DNA of 64,000 bases. It comes from Pseudaminobacter soli (ex Li et al. 2025). GTDB taxonomy: Bacteria; Pseudomonadota; Alphaproteobacteria; Rhizobiales; Rhizobiaceae. Numbering within the stretch: position 1 is the stretch's first letter; every line of letters starts with the position of its first letter. Below, one piece after another: positions 47,598 through 57,075 of this stretch. The notes below the pieces were generated by a model, which searched no databases, was not told the origin of the DNA, and was given only the letters and a program-made list of their open reading frames with translations. The stretch lies in assembly GCF_029892515.1 (NCBI RefSeq), contig NZ_JARXVF010000001.1, forward strand, positions 1-64,000. Reading direction: 5' to 3'. Position numbers and translations under genes: made by a program.

Positions 47598-50225
47598 ATG
47601 GACGTCGTCGTCGTCGAGTCGCCCAACAAGGTCAAAACCATCAACAAGTATCTGGGTAAGAACTACAAGGTTCTTGCCTCGTTCGGCCATGTGCGCGACC
47701 TCCCTGCCAAAGACGGTTCGGTGAAGCCCGACGAGGACTTTGCCATGTCCTGGGCCGTGGACGGAGCCTCGGCCAAGCGGCTCACCGACATCGCCAAGGC
47801 AGTCAAGGACGCCGACGGCCTGATCCTCGCAACCGACCCTGATCGCGAGGGCGAAGCCATTTCCTGGCACGTGCTGGAAGTGCTGAAGCAGAAGCGCGTG
47901 CTGAAGGACAAGCCGATCAAGCGCGTGGTCTTCAACTCCATCACCAAGCAGGCCGTGCTCGACGCGATGGCCAATCCGCGCGAAATCGACCCGCCGCTGG
48001 TCGACGCCTACCTGGCCCGCCGCGCGCTCGACTATCTCGTCGGCTTCACGCTGTCCCCTGTGCTGTGGCGCAAGCTGCCCGGCGCCCGTTCGGCCGGCCG
48101 CGTCCAGTCGGTGGCACTGCGCTTCGTCTGCGACCGCGAGAACGAGATCGAGCGCTTCATCCGCGAGGACTACTGGCTGGTGGCCGGCATTCTCGCCACG
48201 CCGCGCGCCGACACCTTCGAAGCCAAGCTGACGGCCTATGAAGGCAAGAAGCTGCAGAAGCTGGACATCAAGAGCCAGGAGCAGGCCGACGCGATCAAGG
48301 CCATGCTCGACAGCGCCAACTTCAAGGCGCTGTCGGTCGAGGCGAAGCCCACCAAGCGCAACCCTGGCCCGCCCTTCACAACCTCGACCCTGCAGCAGGC
48401 CGCCTCCTCGCGCCTCGGCTTCTCGGCGGTGCGCACCATGCAGGTGGCGCAGCGCCTCTACGAGGGCATGGACATCGGCGGCGAAACGACCGGCCTGATC
48501 ACCTATATGCGTACCGACGGCGTGCAGATGGCGCCCGAGGCGATCAGTGCTGCCCGTTCGGCAATCGGCAGCGAATTCGGCGACAAATACGTCCCCGAAA
48601 AGCCGCGCTACTATTCGACCAAGGCCAAGAACGCGCAGGAAGCGCACGAAGCCATCCGCCCGACCGACTTTTCGCGCACGCCGGCCGAAATGCGCAAATA
48701 TCTCGATGCCGACCAGGCCAGGCTCTACGAGATGATCTGGAAGCGCGCCATCGCCAGCCAGATGCAGCCGGCCGAGATCGAGCGCACCACCGTCGAGATC
48801 GAGGCGCGCAACGGCTCACAGACCGCGCAGCTGCGTGCAGTCGGCTCGGTCGTCCGCTTCGACGGCTTCATCGCCGCCTACACCGAACAGAAGGACGAGG
48901 ACTCTGAGGACGAAGAAAGCCGCCGCCTGCCGGAGATCCGCATGGGCGACGCCCTCGACCGCAAGTCGATCAACGTCACCAGCCACACCACCGAGCCGCC
49001 ACCGCGCTACAGCGAAGCCTCCTTCATCAAGAAGATGGAAGAGCTCGGCATCGGCCGCCCGTCGACCTATGTCGCGACACTGAAGACGCTGGAAGACCGC
49101 GACTATGTGAAGATCGAGAACCGCCGGCTGCTCCCGCAGCCGAAGGGCCGGCTGGTCACCGCCTTCATGGAAAGCTTCTTCGAGCACTATGTCGAATACG
49201 ACTTCACCGCCTCGCTGGAAGAGAAGCTGGACGAGATTTCCGACGGCAAGCTCTCCTGGAAAGACGTGCTGCGCGACTTCTGGAAGGCGTTTTCGGCGAC
49301 CGTCGACGACATCAAGGAACTGCGCGTCACCGACGTGCTCGATGCGCTGAACGAGGAACTCGCGCCGCTCGTCTTCCCCGAGCGCGAGGACGGCTCGAAC
49401 CCGCGCATCTGCCCGAAATGCGGCTCCGGCAACCTGTCGCTGAAGCTCGGCAAGTATGGTGCCTTCGTCGGCTGCTCGAACTACCCGGAATGCGGCTACA
49501 CCCGCCAGCTGGGCGGCGAGGGTAACGGCAATGGCGAAGGTGCGGAAGGTCTTGAGGACGGCACCAAGTCGCTCGGCAAGGATCCGTACACCAGCGAAGA
49601 GATCACGCTGCGTAGCGGCCGTTTCGGTCCCTACCTGCAGCGTGGCGAGGGCAAGGACGCCAAGCGCTCGAGCCTGCCCAAGGGCTGGACGCCCGCGAGC
49701 ATCGACCACGAAAAGGCGGTGGCGCTCCTGTCGCTGCCGCGCGATGTCGGCAAACATCCGGAATCCGGCAAGATGATCTCCGCCGGGCTTGGCCGCTACG
49801 GCCCGTTTGTGCTGCATGACGGCACCTATGCCAATCTCGAAAGCATCGAGGACGTGTTCTCGATCGGCCTCAACCGCGCCGTTTCGGTGCTGGCCGAGAA
49901 GCAGTCGAAGGCAAAGGGCGGCCGCAACGGCACTGCGGCAGCGGCGCTCAAGGAGCTTGGCGAGCACCCTGCCGGCGGCGGCGCGATCACCGTGCGCGAC
50001 GGTCGCTACGGGCCCTATGTCAATTACGGCAAGATCAACGCGACCCTGCCCAAGGGCAAGGATCCGACGAGCGTCACCATGGAAGACGCGCTGGCGCTGA
50101 TTGCCGAGAAGGAAGCCAAGGGCGGCGGCAAGAAGCCCGCACGCAAGACGGCCGCTGCCACCAAGAAGCCGGCAGCCAAGAAGACAGCGACCAAGAAGGC
50201 CGCGGCGAAGAAAAAAGAGGAATAG
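47598..50225 (+). CDS. topA: DNA topoisomerase I (type IA)
   Basis: Relaxes negative supercoils. The 875-residue protein has the Toprim domain (MDVVVVESPNKVKTINKYLG... and TDPDREGEAISWH), the active-site Tyr in TYMRTDGVQMAP near residue 305, a four-Cys zinc ribbon (CPKCGSGN...CSNYPECGY) at about 605-635, further topoisomerase C-terminal repeats lacking cysteines (three GRYGP/GRFGP-type modules), and a Lys/Ala-rich tail. ATG 47598 with MDVVVVESPNK is chosen over a TTG at 47580. It probably shares a transcript with rnr, six bases downstream. Confidence 0.97.
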   Translation: MDVVVVESPNKVKTINKYLGKNYKVLASFGHVRDLPAKDGSVKPDEDFAMSWAVDGASAKRLTDIAKAVKDADGLILATDPDREGEAISWHVLEVLKQKRVLKDKPIKRVVFNSITKQAVLDAMANPREIDPPLVDAYLARRALDYLVGFTLSPVLWRKLPGARSAGRVQSVALRFVCDRENEIERFIREDYWLVAGILATPRADTFEAKLTAYEGKKLQKLDIKSQEQADAIKAMLDSANFKALSVEAKPTKRNPGPPFTTSTLQQAASSRLGFSAVRTMQVAQRLYEGMDIGGETTGLITYMRTDGVQMAPEAISAARSAIGSEFGDKYVPEKPRYYSTKAKNAQEAHEAIRPTDFSRTPAEMRKYLDADQARLYEMIWKRAIASQMQPAEIERTTVEIEARNGSQTAQLRAVGSVVRFDGFIAAYTEQKDEDSEDEESRRLPEIRMGDALDRKSINVTSHTTEPPPRYSEASFIKKMEELGIGRPSTYVATLKTLEDRDYVKIENRRLLPQPKGRLVTAFMESFFEHYVEYDFTASLEEKLDEISDGKLSWKDVLRDFWKAFSATVDDIKELRVTDVLDALNEELAPLVFPEREDGSNPRICPKCGSGNLSLKLGKYGAFVGCSNYPECGYTRQLGGEGNGNGEGAEGLEDGTKSLGKDPYTSEEITLRSGRFGPYLQRGEGKDAKRSSLPKGWTPASIDHEKAVALLSLPRDVGKHPESGKMISAGLGRYGPFVLHDGTYANLESIEDVFSIGLNRAVSVLAEKQSKAKGGRNGTAAAALKELGEHPAGGGAITVRDGRYGPYVNYGKINATLPKGKDPTSVTMEDALALIAEKEAKGGGKKPARKTAAATKKPAAKKTATKKAAAKKKEE

Positions 50226-50231
50226 CAAGCC

Positions 50232-52553
50232 TTGGCAAGAAGCATCTCCGGGCGGAAAAGCGCCGGCGCGAAGACCGGCTCGTCCGACGCCACCCGATCC
50301 GGAGGCAAGGCTGGCGCCTTCCTGCCCTCGCGCGACGACATTTTGCGCTACATCGCGGAAAATCCCGACAAGAGCGGCAAGCGCGACATCGCCAAGGCCT
50401 TCTCCATCAAGGGCGAGAACCGCATCTGGCTGAAGGACACGCTGGCCGACCTTCAGGGCGAAGGGCTGCTGCAGAAGGAACGCAAGCGGCTCGTCCGCCC
50501 GGGTTCCCTGCCCTCGGTTGCCGTGCTCGAGATTTTTGGGCGCGATTCCGACGGCGGCCTTCTGGCCCGGTCCGTCGAGCAGCAGGATGATGATCTGCCC
50601 ACAGTCGTGTCGATCAAGGTGTCGCGCAACGGGCCGACGCCGGGCGTCGGCGATCGCGTACTGGCCAAGACTTTCCCGACCCATGCCGACACCGGGCCGG
50701 CCTACACCGCCCGCGTGATGAAGGTATTCGAGAAGCGGCATGACGCGGTTCTCGGCGTCTTCCGCATCCTCCAGGACGGCACGTTCCGGGTTGAACCGGT
50801 CGAGCGTCGTCAGAGCGAACTGGTGGTCGAGCAGGAGTTCCGCAACGGGGCCGAAAGCGGCGATCTGGTCGAAGTTCTGCCGCAGCGCGCACCGCGCTAC
50901 GGCCTGCCCCGCGGCAGGGTCCTGAACGTCGTCGGGTCACTTGCTAGCGAAAAGGCGGTCTCGATGATCGCCATCCACATGCACGAGATTCCGCACATCT
51001 TCCCGGCCGATGTGATCGCCGAGGCGGATGCTGCCAAGCCTGCCGCGATGGATCACCGCGAGGACTGGCGCGAACTGCCGCTGGTGACGATCGACCCGGC
51101 CGACGCCAAGGACCATGACGACGCCGTGTTCGCCGAGCCGGACACCGACGAAAAGAACCCGGGTGGCGTCATCGCCTATGTCGCCATCGCCGATGTCGCA
51201 GCCTATGTCCGTTCGGGCACACCGCTCGACCGCGAGGCGCTGAAGCGCGGCAACTCGGTCTATTTCCCCGACCGCGTCGTGCCGATGCTGCCGGAGCGCA
51301 TCTCGAACGACCTCTGTTCGCTAAAGTCTGGCGTTGATAGGCCGGCGCTTGCCGTTCGCATGACCTTTTCGGCCGACGGCCGGAAGATTCGCCACTCCTT
51401 CCACCGCATCATGATGCGGTCCTCCGCCAAGCTCGCCTACAGCCAGGCGCAGGCGGCCATCGACGGCGTGACCGACGACGTGACGCGGCCGATCGTCGAC
51501 ACCATCCTGCGCCCGCTGTGGGACGCCTATGAGGTGCTGAAGCGGGGCCGCGATTCGCGGCAGCCGCTCGAACTCGACCTGCCGGAACGCAAGATCCTGC
51601 TCAAGCCGGACGGCACGGTCGACCGCGTCGTCGTGCCGGAGCGACTGGACGCGCACAAGCTCATCGAAGAGTTCATGATCCAGGCCAACGTCTCGGCTGC
51701 TGAGACGCTGGAAGCCAAGAAGCAGAACCTAGTCTACCGCACGCACGACGCGCCGTCGCTTGCCAAGCAGGAAGGCCTGCGCGAGTTCCTGGCGACGCTC
51801 GGCCTGTCACTGGCGCGCGGCGCGCAGATGAAGCCGTCGCAGTTCAACCAGATCCTCAGCCAGGTGAAGGGCGCCGAACACGAAGCGCTGGTCAATGAAG
51901 TGGTGCTGCGCGCGCAGAGCCAGGCGCTCTACTCGCCGGAGAACCTCGGCCATTTCGGACTCAACCTGCGCCGCTATGCGCATTTCACTTCGCCGATCCG
52001 GCGCTATGCCGACCTGATCGTGCACCGGGCGCTGATCAGCGCCCTGTCGCTCGGATCGGACGGTATCACCCGCAGCGAGGAAGAGCGGCTGGAGGACGTT
52101 TCCGAGCTGATTTCGGCCACGGAACGCCGCGCCATGGCCGCCGAGCGCGATACGATCGACCGGCTGATCGCCGGCTATCTTGCCGGGCACATCAACGACA
52201 CCTTCGACGCGCGCATATCCGGCGTCACCAAGGCGGGGCTTTTTGTCCAATTGCCGCAGTTCGGTGCCGATGGTTTCATCCCAGTGTCATCCTTGGATGG
52301 CGATTATTACGTTTATGATGAAACTGCCCGGGCACTTTTTGGGGATCGCACAGGGAAAGGCTATCAGCTCGCCGACCGCGTCGAGGTCCGCCTCGTCGAG
52401 GTAGCTCCGCTCGCAGGCGCCATGCGCTTCGAGATGCTGACTGAACCGAAACCACTTCCCGGCTCCAAACGGTCGTTCCACAAGGCAAAGGGACAGAGAA
52501 CGCGGGCGCGTGCAACACAATTGCGCGCAGCATCCCGCGGCAGGAGACGTTGA
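50232..52553 (+). CDS. rnr: Ribonuclease R
   Basis: Processive 3'-5' exoribonuclease that can degrade structured RNA. The 773-residue protein has an N-terminal winged-helix region (SRDDILRYIAENPDKSGKRDIAKAF), cold-shock domains, the RNB catalytic domain with TIDPADAKDHDDAVFAE (metal-binding Asp residues), YAHFTSPIRRYADLIVHR, and a C-terminal S1 domain (ISGVTKAGLFVQLPQFGADG) with a basic tail. The start is a TTG preceded by AGAGGAA. It overlaps the next gene by one base. Confidence 0.96.
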   Translation: MARSISGRKSAGAKTGSSDATRSGGKAGAFLPSRDDILRYIAENPDKSGKRDIAKAFSIKGENRIWLKDTLADLQGEGLLQKERKRLVRPGSLPSVAVLEIFGRDSDGGLLARSVEQQDDDLPTVVSIKVSRNGPTPGVGDRVLAKTFPTHADTGPAYTARVMKVFEKRHDAVLGVFRILQDGTFRVEPVERRQSELVVEQEFRNGAESGDLVEVLPQRAPRYGLPRGRVLNVVGSLASEKAVSMIAIHMHEIPHIFPADVIAEADAAKPAAMDHREDWRELPLVTIDPADAKDHDDAVFAEPDTDEKNPGGVIAYVAIADVAAYVRSGTPLDREALKRGNSVYFPDRVVPMLPERISNDLCSLKSGVDRPALAVRMTFSADGRKIRHSFHRIMMRSSAKLAYSQAQAAIDGVTDDVTRPIVDTILRPLWDAYEVLKRGRDSRQPLELDLPERKILLKPDGTVDRVVVPERLDAHKLIEEFMIQANVSAAETLEAKKQNLVYRTHDAPSLAKQEGLREFLATLGLSLARGAQMKPSQFNQILSQVKGAEHEALVNEVVLRAQSQALYSPENLGHFGLNLRRYAHFTSPIRRYADLIVHRALISALSLGSDGITRSEEERLEDVSELISATERRAMAAERDTIDRLIAGYLAGHINDTFDARISGVTKAGLFVQLPQFGADGFIPVSSLDGDYYVYDETARALFGDRTGKGYQLADRVEVRLVEVAPLAGAMRFEMLTEPKPLPGSKRSFHKAKGQRTRARATQLRAASRGRRR

Positions 52554-52987
52554 TGCAGACTGAGGTTTTTGGCGGAGAGCAGCGCGTCAGCCGTCCGGTA
52601 CGCCCTTTGTGGACGGCGATGAAGCGCGGCTTCAAGGGCCGCTGCCCGCATTGCGGGGAAGGAAAGCTGTTCACGTCCTTCCTGACGATCGCCGACAAGT
52701 GCGAAAGCTGCGGCGAGGAAATGTTCCACCACCGCGCCGATGACCTGCCCGCCTATCTGGTTGTCGTCATCGTCGGCCACGTCATCGTTGGCGCCTTCAT
52801 GGGCGTGGAAGCCACCAGCACGCTGTCGACCTGGCAGCATCTGGCGATCTGGGTGCCGTTGACGATCATCATGTCGCTTGCGCTATTGCGCCCGACCAAG
52901 GGCGCTGTCGTCGGCCTGCAATGGGCGCTGTATATGCATGGCTTCGGCGACGAAGAAGACCTGATCGAGACGCATCCTGAGGTGTGA
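52553..52987 (+). CDS. DUF983 family membrane protein with zinc-ribbon-like motif
   Basis: A 144-residue protein with two CxxC pairs (Cys 31/34 in CPHCGEG and Cys 50/53 in CESCGEE) followed by two hydrophobic helices (about 70-90 and 98-118) and an acidic C-terminus. DUF983 proteins are common in alphaproteobacteria and unknown in function. The ATG shares a base with the rnr stop (TGATG) and has a GGAG ribosome site, so it is translated with rnr. Confidence 0.88.
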   Translation: MQTEVFGGEQRVSRPVRPLWTAMKRGFKGRCPHCGEGKLFTSFLTIADKCESCGEEMFHHRADDLPAYLVVVIVGHVIVGAFMGVEATSTLSTWQHLAIWVPLTIIMSLALLRPTKGAVVGLQWALYMHGFGDEEDLIETHPEV

Positions 52988-53060
52988 AGCCCGCCGCTGG
53001 AGCAACGCTCGGTTGGCTGGGACAATTTCGTCCAATGACAGATTGCCCTAAGGTGCTTGC

Positions 53061-53801
53061 ATGCAAGGACTGACCAAAGCCCAGGTGGACAAGGCCGAAG
53101 GGCGCGATTTCGCGCTCGGACCGGGTTCAAAACGGCCGCGCGACGCAGCGACCCTGATTCTACTCGATCGTAAGGGCGAGGACGTGCTCGTGCTCATGGG
53201 CAGGCGCCATGTAAACCATGCCTTCATGCCGGGAAAGTTTGTCTTCCCCGGCGGCCGCACCGATCCGGATGACGGGCGTGTGCCCGTAACCGATGCACTG
53301 GACCCGCAGGTGGAGGCCAAGCTGCTCTCCACGATTGCCCGTCGCAGCCTCACGCGCGCCCGCGCCATCGCGCTCTCCGCCATCCGCGAAACCTATGAAG
53401 AGGCCGGCCTCCTGATCGGCCGCAGAGGCCCCTTCGCCACCGCCAAGGCCGACTGGCAGGGTTTTGTCGAGCACGGCGTGCAGCCCTCCTTGCAGCCGCT
53501 GCGGCTCGTTGCACGAGCCATCACCCCACCGGGACGGGTGCGCCGATTCGACACGCGCTTCCTGGCGGCATGGCGCAGCGACGTTGCCGTGGAATTGCCC
53601 AACGGGGGCCCTACAAACGAACTCGAAGAACTCGTATGGCTTCCGCTCGACGAGGCGCGCCAGGCCGATATCCCGGCCATCACGAGGACCATATTGGAAG
53701 AACTTCAGCAGCGATTGACGACCGACCCGCTGCTCGGCCCCGGCGGACCCATTCCCTTCTACCGCATGGTCCGCAACAGTTTCGTCCGCGACATTTTCTG
53801 A
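53061..53801 (+). CDS. Nudix hydrolase with an insertion in the Nudix box
   Basis: The 246-residue protein starts the fold at RDAATLILLDRKGEDVLVLMGRR and has VFPGGRTDPDDG, but the REx2EEAG part (AIRETYEEAGLLIG) comes only after an insertion of about 35 residues, so the Nudix box is split compared with the canonical spacing. Similar long-insert Nudix proteins include NUDT19/CoA-type hydrolases. Catalytic Glu residues in RETYEEAG are intact. Substrate unknown. Confidence 0.88.
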   Translation: MQGLTKAQVDKAEGRDFALGPGSKRPRDAATLILLDRKGEDVLVLMGRRHVNHAFMPGKFVFPGGRTDPDDGRVPVTDALDPQVEAKLLSTIARRSLTRARAIALSAIRETYEEAGLLIGRRGPFATAKADWQGFVEHGVQPSLQPLRLVARAITPPGRVRRFDTRFLAAWRSDVAVELPNGGPTNELEELVWLPLDEARQADIPAITRTILEELQQRLTTDPLLGPGGPIPFYRMVRNSFVRDIF

Positions 53802-53822
53802 AATTCATAGGCTAAACGATCC

Positions 53823-55004
53823 ATGACAGGCAGCATCGAATCGCAAGCCTACGACATGCCCGTGCGCTGGTTGTCGATTTCGGCGGCCATCGCTTCCATC
53901 AGCGTGGTCGGAATTGCCATCGGGCTCGGCATGCCCTTGCTCAGCATAATTCTGGAATCGCGCGGCTACTCGGCCTCCATGATCGGCCTCAATACGGCCA
54001 TCGCCGGCCTTGCCTCGATCACGGCCGCCCCCCTGGCTACGCCGCTTGCGGTGCGATTCGGCGTGGTGTGGACCATGCTCGCCATGATCCTGCTCGGCGC
54101 GCTGGCCTTCATGGGATTCTATTTCGCCCCGGCGTTCTGGATGTGGTTTCCGTTGCGCGTCATGCTGCACCTCGCCTTGACGGTGCTGTTCATCCTTTCA
54201 GAGTTCTGGATCAGCACCTCGGCGCCGCCGCATCGCCGCGGGCTGGTTCTCGGCATCTACGCGACCGTGCTTTCGCTCGGCTTCGCCGCCGGGCCCTGGC
54301 TGTTCTCGCAAATGGGCAGCGGCGGCTTCATGCCTTTCGGTACCGTGTTCGTGCTGGTCATGATCGCAGCGATTCCGGTCCTGGCAGCATGGCGGGAAAG
54401 CCCGAATATTACGCCGGAGGGCGGATCGAGCGGCTTCATCCGCTACATATGGATCGTGCCGACCGCCACGGCCGCCGTCCTGGTCTTCGGCGCGGTGGAG
54501 ACCGGCGGTTTTGCGCTGTTTCCGGTGTTCGGCAACCGCATCGGCTATTCGGAGGGCGATGCCGCCCTGCTTCTGACCATGATCGGCCTGGGCAACGTGT
54601 TCATGCAGATTCCGCTCGGCATGATCTCCGACCGCGTCAATGACCGGCGTTACCTTCTGCTGATCTGTGCTGTCGTCGGCCTCGCCGGCATGATCCTTTT
54701 GCCCCACATCCAGGGCAACTGGTACGTGATGGCGGGTCTGCTGTTCCTCTGGGGCGGCGTGGTCGCAGCACTTTACACGATCGGGCTCGCCCATCTCGGC
54801 TCGCGGCTCTCCGGCCACGAGCTGGCCAACGCCAATGCCGCCTTCGTGCTCTGCTACGGATTCGGCATGATCCTCGGCCCGCAGGCGATTGGCATCGGCA
54901 TGGACGCTATGGGCACCAACGGCTTTGCCTGGACGCTCGGCGCATTCTTCGCCGCCTACATTCTACTGGCCGGAAGCAGGCTCGTTCTTGGTGGGCGCTC
55001 TTGA
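53823..55004 (+). CDS. MFS transporter (YcaD/UMF-like)
   Basis: A 393-residue major facilitator with about 12 membrane helices. The two halves are visible, with the loop SAPPHRRGLVLGIYATVLSLGFAAGPWLF in the first half and LGMISDRVNDRRYLLLICAVVG as the 8-9 loop motif in the second. The family cannot be fixed further by eye; the N-terminal half resembles YcaD-type uncharacterised transporters. It follows the Nudix gene by 21 bases and is probably co-transcribed. Confidence 0.88.
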   Translation: MTGSIESQAYDMPVRWLSISAAIASISVVGIAIGLGMPLLSIILESRGYSASMIGLNTAIAGLASITAAPLATPLAVRFGVVWTMLAMILLGALAFMGFYFAPAFWMWFPLRVMLHLALTVLFILSEFWISTSAPPHRRGLVLGIYATVLSLGFAAGPWLFSQMGSGGFMPFGTVFVLVMIAAIPVLAAWRESPNITPEGGSSGFIRYIWIVPTATAAVLVFGAVETGGFALFPVFGNRIGYSEGDAALLLTMIGLGNVFMQIPLGMISDRVNDRRYLLLICAVVGLAGMILLPHIQGNWYVMAGLLFLWGGVVAALYTIGLAHLGSRLSGHELANANAAFVLCYGFGMILGPQAIGIGMDAMGTNGFAWTLGAFFAAYILLAGSRLVLGGRS

Positions 55005-55105
55005 CTTTCTGCACACGTTCTTTATGTGTCGCGCCAAGTTTTCCGCATCCGGCCCTTTAGCCGTGGTCACGCGGCCCGAACCTCAAAGATAGACGGACGA
55101 ACATC

Positions 55106-55273
55106 ATGGCCAAAGCCGCAAACATCAAGATCAAGCTTCTTTCGACCGCCGACACCGGCTTCTTCTATGTGACGAGCAAGAACAGCCGCACCAAGACCGA
55201 GAAGCTGTCGTTCCGTAAGTACGACCCGGTCGCCAAGAAGCACGTCGAATTCAAGGAAACGAAGATCAAGTAA
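55106..55273 (+). CDS. rpmG: 50S ribosomal protein L33
   Basis: Short gene of 55 codons. The product starts [20 protein letters not shown], has [20 protein letters not shown] and ends EFKETKIK, the bL33 family pattern. No cysteine is present, so it is the zinc-independent (C-minus) form. A strong terminator follows 24 bases later. The gene is usual between the rnr cluster and pleD/divK in rhizobia. Confidence 0.97.
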   Translation: MAKAANIKIKLLSTADTGFFYVTSKNSRTKTEKLSFRKYDPVAKKHVEFKETKIK

Positions 55274-55296
55274 TCTTCGATCCGGTAGAGACTTCG

Positions 55297-55327
55297 AAAC
55301 GCCGCCCTCCGGGCGGCGTTTTCGTTT
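55297..55327 (+). terminator. Intrinsic terminator of rpmG
   Basis: AACGCCGCCC/GGGCGGCGTT hairpin with a three-base loop followed by TTTTCGTTT, starting 24 bases after the rpmG stop. Confidence 0.9.
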
Positions 55328-55401
55328 GTGCAAACATCGACGCCTGCGCGGACGCGGGATTGTGCGCGCGCCTAAAATGTTCGGGTGATTTGAGGGTGGT
55401 T

Positions 55402-55511
55402 GGGGGCCGGTCGACTATCTGGCAGCGGTACGAGGAGGCCACTGTGTGCCAGAGCCGACCGGCCGACCCCATGGACCCAGGAGATGCGGCGGACCTGAGC
55501 ATCATGGGGTT
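55402..55511. ncRNA. Candidate structured non-coding RNA between rpmG and pleD
   Basis: This is the only gene-free stretch over 300 bases in the window (55274-55664). It holds a strong nested stem: GGGGGCCGGTCG (from 55402) pairs with CGACCGGCCGACCCC (to 55470) with one small bulge; inside it CTGGCA (55419-55424) pairs with TGCCAG (55447-55452) and CAGCGG with CCACTG. A second alternative stem pairs GACCCCAT (55465-55472) with ATGGGGTT (55504-55511), so the two folds compete for the same C-run. No plausible protein is encoded. I do not recognise a known family (not tmRNA, 6S, RNase P or SRP by motif) and cannot set the strand. Confidence 0.4.
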
Positions 55512-55664
55512 ACTGTGGGCGTCGAGCGCCTTTCAGTCTTGCTGGCTGCGACAGTTGCGCATGGCCAGCCGAAAATCAACCGTTTCTTAACCACGCCCGC
55601 CGAATCGAATGAATTAAGGTAAACCCGTAACCATTACAGGTTGATGCGGTCTTGCTGCCGCTAC

Positions 55665-57038
55665 TCAGGCGGCTTTGGCGACCACGCGATTGCGCCCCGC
55701 CGACTTGGCCTCATAGAGGGCGACGTCGGCGCGCTTCATCATGTCGGCAACCGTGTCGGAGCCGCGTTTGAGCGACGACACGCCCACGCTGACGGTGACG
55801 TCGAGGGTCTGGCCGCCCTTGCCGACAGCAAACGGCGTGCTGGCGATTTCGGCCCGGATGCGCTCGGCAACCTTCTCGGCGATGTGGCCTTCGGTGTCGG
55901 GCATCACCACGACGAATTCTTCACCGCCGTAGCGGCAGGCGAGATCGATGCCGCGCACATTCTGGCGCAGCCGGCGGGCGAATTCGCGCAGCACATCGTC
56001 GCCGCCATCATGGCCGTAGGTGTCGTTAATCGACTTGAAGCGGTCGAGATCGGTGATCATCACCGAAAGCGAGCGGCGGCGCGCTACGGCGCGGTCGAAC
56101 AGCGTCTGTAGGTGGCTGTCGAGATAGCGCCTGTTGTGCAGGCCGGTGAGACCGTCCGTTACGGCCATCTCGATCGTCTGGGCCACGCTGGCGCGCAGAT
56201 GGTCGTTGTAGCGCTTGCGCCGCACCTGAGTGCGCAGCCGCGCCGTCAGCTCCTGCTGGTCGATGGGACGCACGAGATAGTCGTTGATGCCGAGCTCGAG
56301 GCCGCGAATGATGCGCTCTTCCTCGCCCAACTCAGCCAGAAGGACGATCGGCAGGAATCGCGTCCGGTCGAGCGAGCGCAACTGCGAGCAAAGCCGCAGC
56401 GGGTCGAAGTCGGTCAACGCCGTCGAAATCACCACGCAATCGTAAGAGGTTTCGGCAGCCTGGAAGAAGCCGCTGTGCGGATCGGTCGCCAGCTCGACAT
56501 TCATGTTGCTGCGCAGCATCTTCTGGATGCGCTCGTAGGATGCCGGCCGCTCGTCGACCAGCAGCACGCGCGGCGCTTCCCCATCGTTCGGCAGGCCGCG
56601 GCTGAGCAGCTCCTCGATGCCGATATTGCGCGTGGTCGAAGCCCGCAGGCGAATCTCGTCGGTGAGCATCTTCAGCCGCACCAGGCTTTTGACCCGGGTC
56701 ATGAGCTGCAGGTCGTTTACCGGCTTGGTCAGAAAATCGTCGGCGCCGGCCTCAAGGCCGCGAATACGGTCGGAGACCTGATCGAGCGCGGTAATCATGA
56801 CGACCGGAATATGCGCGGTGGCCGGGTCGTTCTTCAGCCGGCGGCAGACCTCGAAGCCGTCCATATTGGGCATCATCACGTCGAGCAGCACGACATCGAC
56901 CTTGCCGTTCTCGCAGGTTTCGATGGCGTCGGGACCGTTGGTGGCGGTCAGCACCTCGAAATATTCGGCGAGCAGCCGCACTTCCAGCAGCTTCACATTG
57001 GCAGGGATGTCGTCGACGACGAGGATGCGCGCGGTCAT
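55665..57038 (-). CDS. pleD: PleD diguanylate cyclase response regulator
   Basis: Makes cyclic di-GMP when phosphorylated; in Caulobacter it drives the swarmer-to-stalked transition. The 457-residue protein has a first receiver domain with the phospho-acceptor Asp 53 (LLDVMMP), a second receiver-like domain without the acceptor Asp (VVISTALTDFDP, adapter type), and a GGDEF domain with the active site GGEEF preceded five residues earlier by the RxxD inhibitory site (RGID). It lies 37 bases after divK. Confidence 0.97.
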   Translation of the reverse strand: MTARILVVDDIPANVKLLEVRLLAEYFEVLTATNGPDAIETCENGKVDVVLLDVMMPNMDGFEVCRRLKNDPATAHIPVVMITALDQVSDRIRGLEAGADDFLTKPVNDLQLMTRVKSLVRLKMLTDEIRLRASTTRNIGIEELLSRGLPNDGEAPRVLLVDERPASYERIQKMLRSNMNVELATDPHSGFFQAAETSYDCVVISTALTDFDPLRLCSQLRSLDRTRFLPIVLLAELGEEERIIRGLELGINDYLVRPIDQQELTARLRTQVRRKRYNDHLRASVAQTIEMAVTDGLTGLHNRRYLDSHLQTLFDRAVARRRSLSVMITDLDRFKSINDTYGHDGGDDVLREFARRLRQNVRGIDLACRYGGEEFVVVMPDTEGHIAEKVAERIRAEIASTPFAVGKGGQTLDVTVSVGVSSLKRGSDTVADMMKRADVALYEAKSAGRNRVVAKAA

Positions 57039-57075
57039 GGTCGTTACTGCCCGGACAAATGGTGACGCATGAGCA

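Noticed and set aside
49550-50225. Repeated GRYGP/GRFGP and AAKK units in topA seen as a possible repeat expansion
   Set aside because: These are normal topoisomerase I C-terminal repeats and a common basic tail in rhizobial TopA.
48816-50741. Long open frame on the minus strand opposite topA/rnr
   Set aside because: Spans two real genes on the other strand, with no motif and biased composition; typical GC-rich antisense artefact.
55360-55590. Possible 76-codon gene in the rpmG-pleD gap
   Set aside because: No ribosome site, unlikely composition (many Cys/Trp/Arg), and the DNA is dominated by RNA-like stems.
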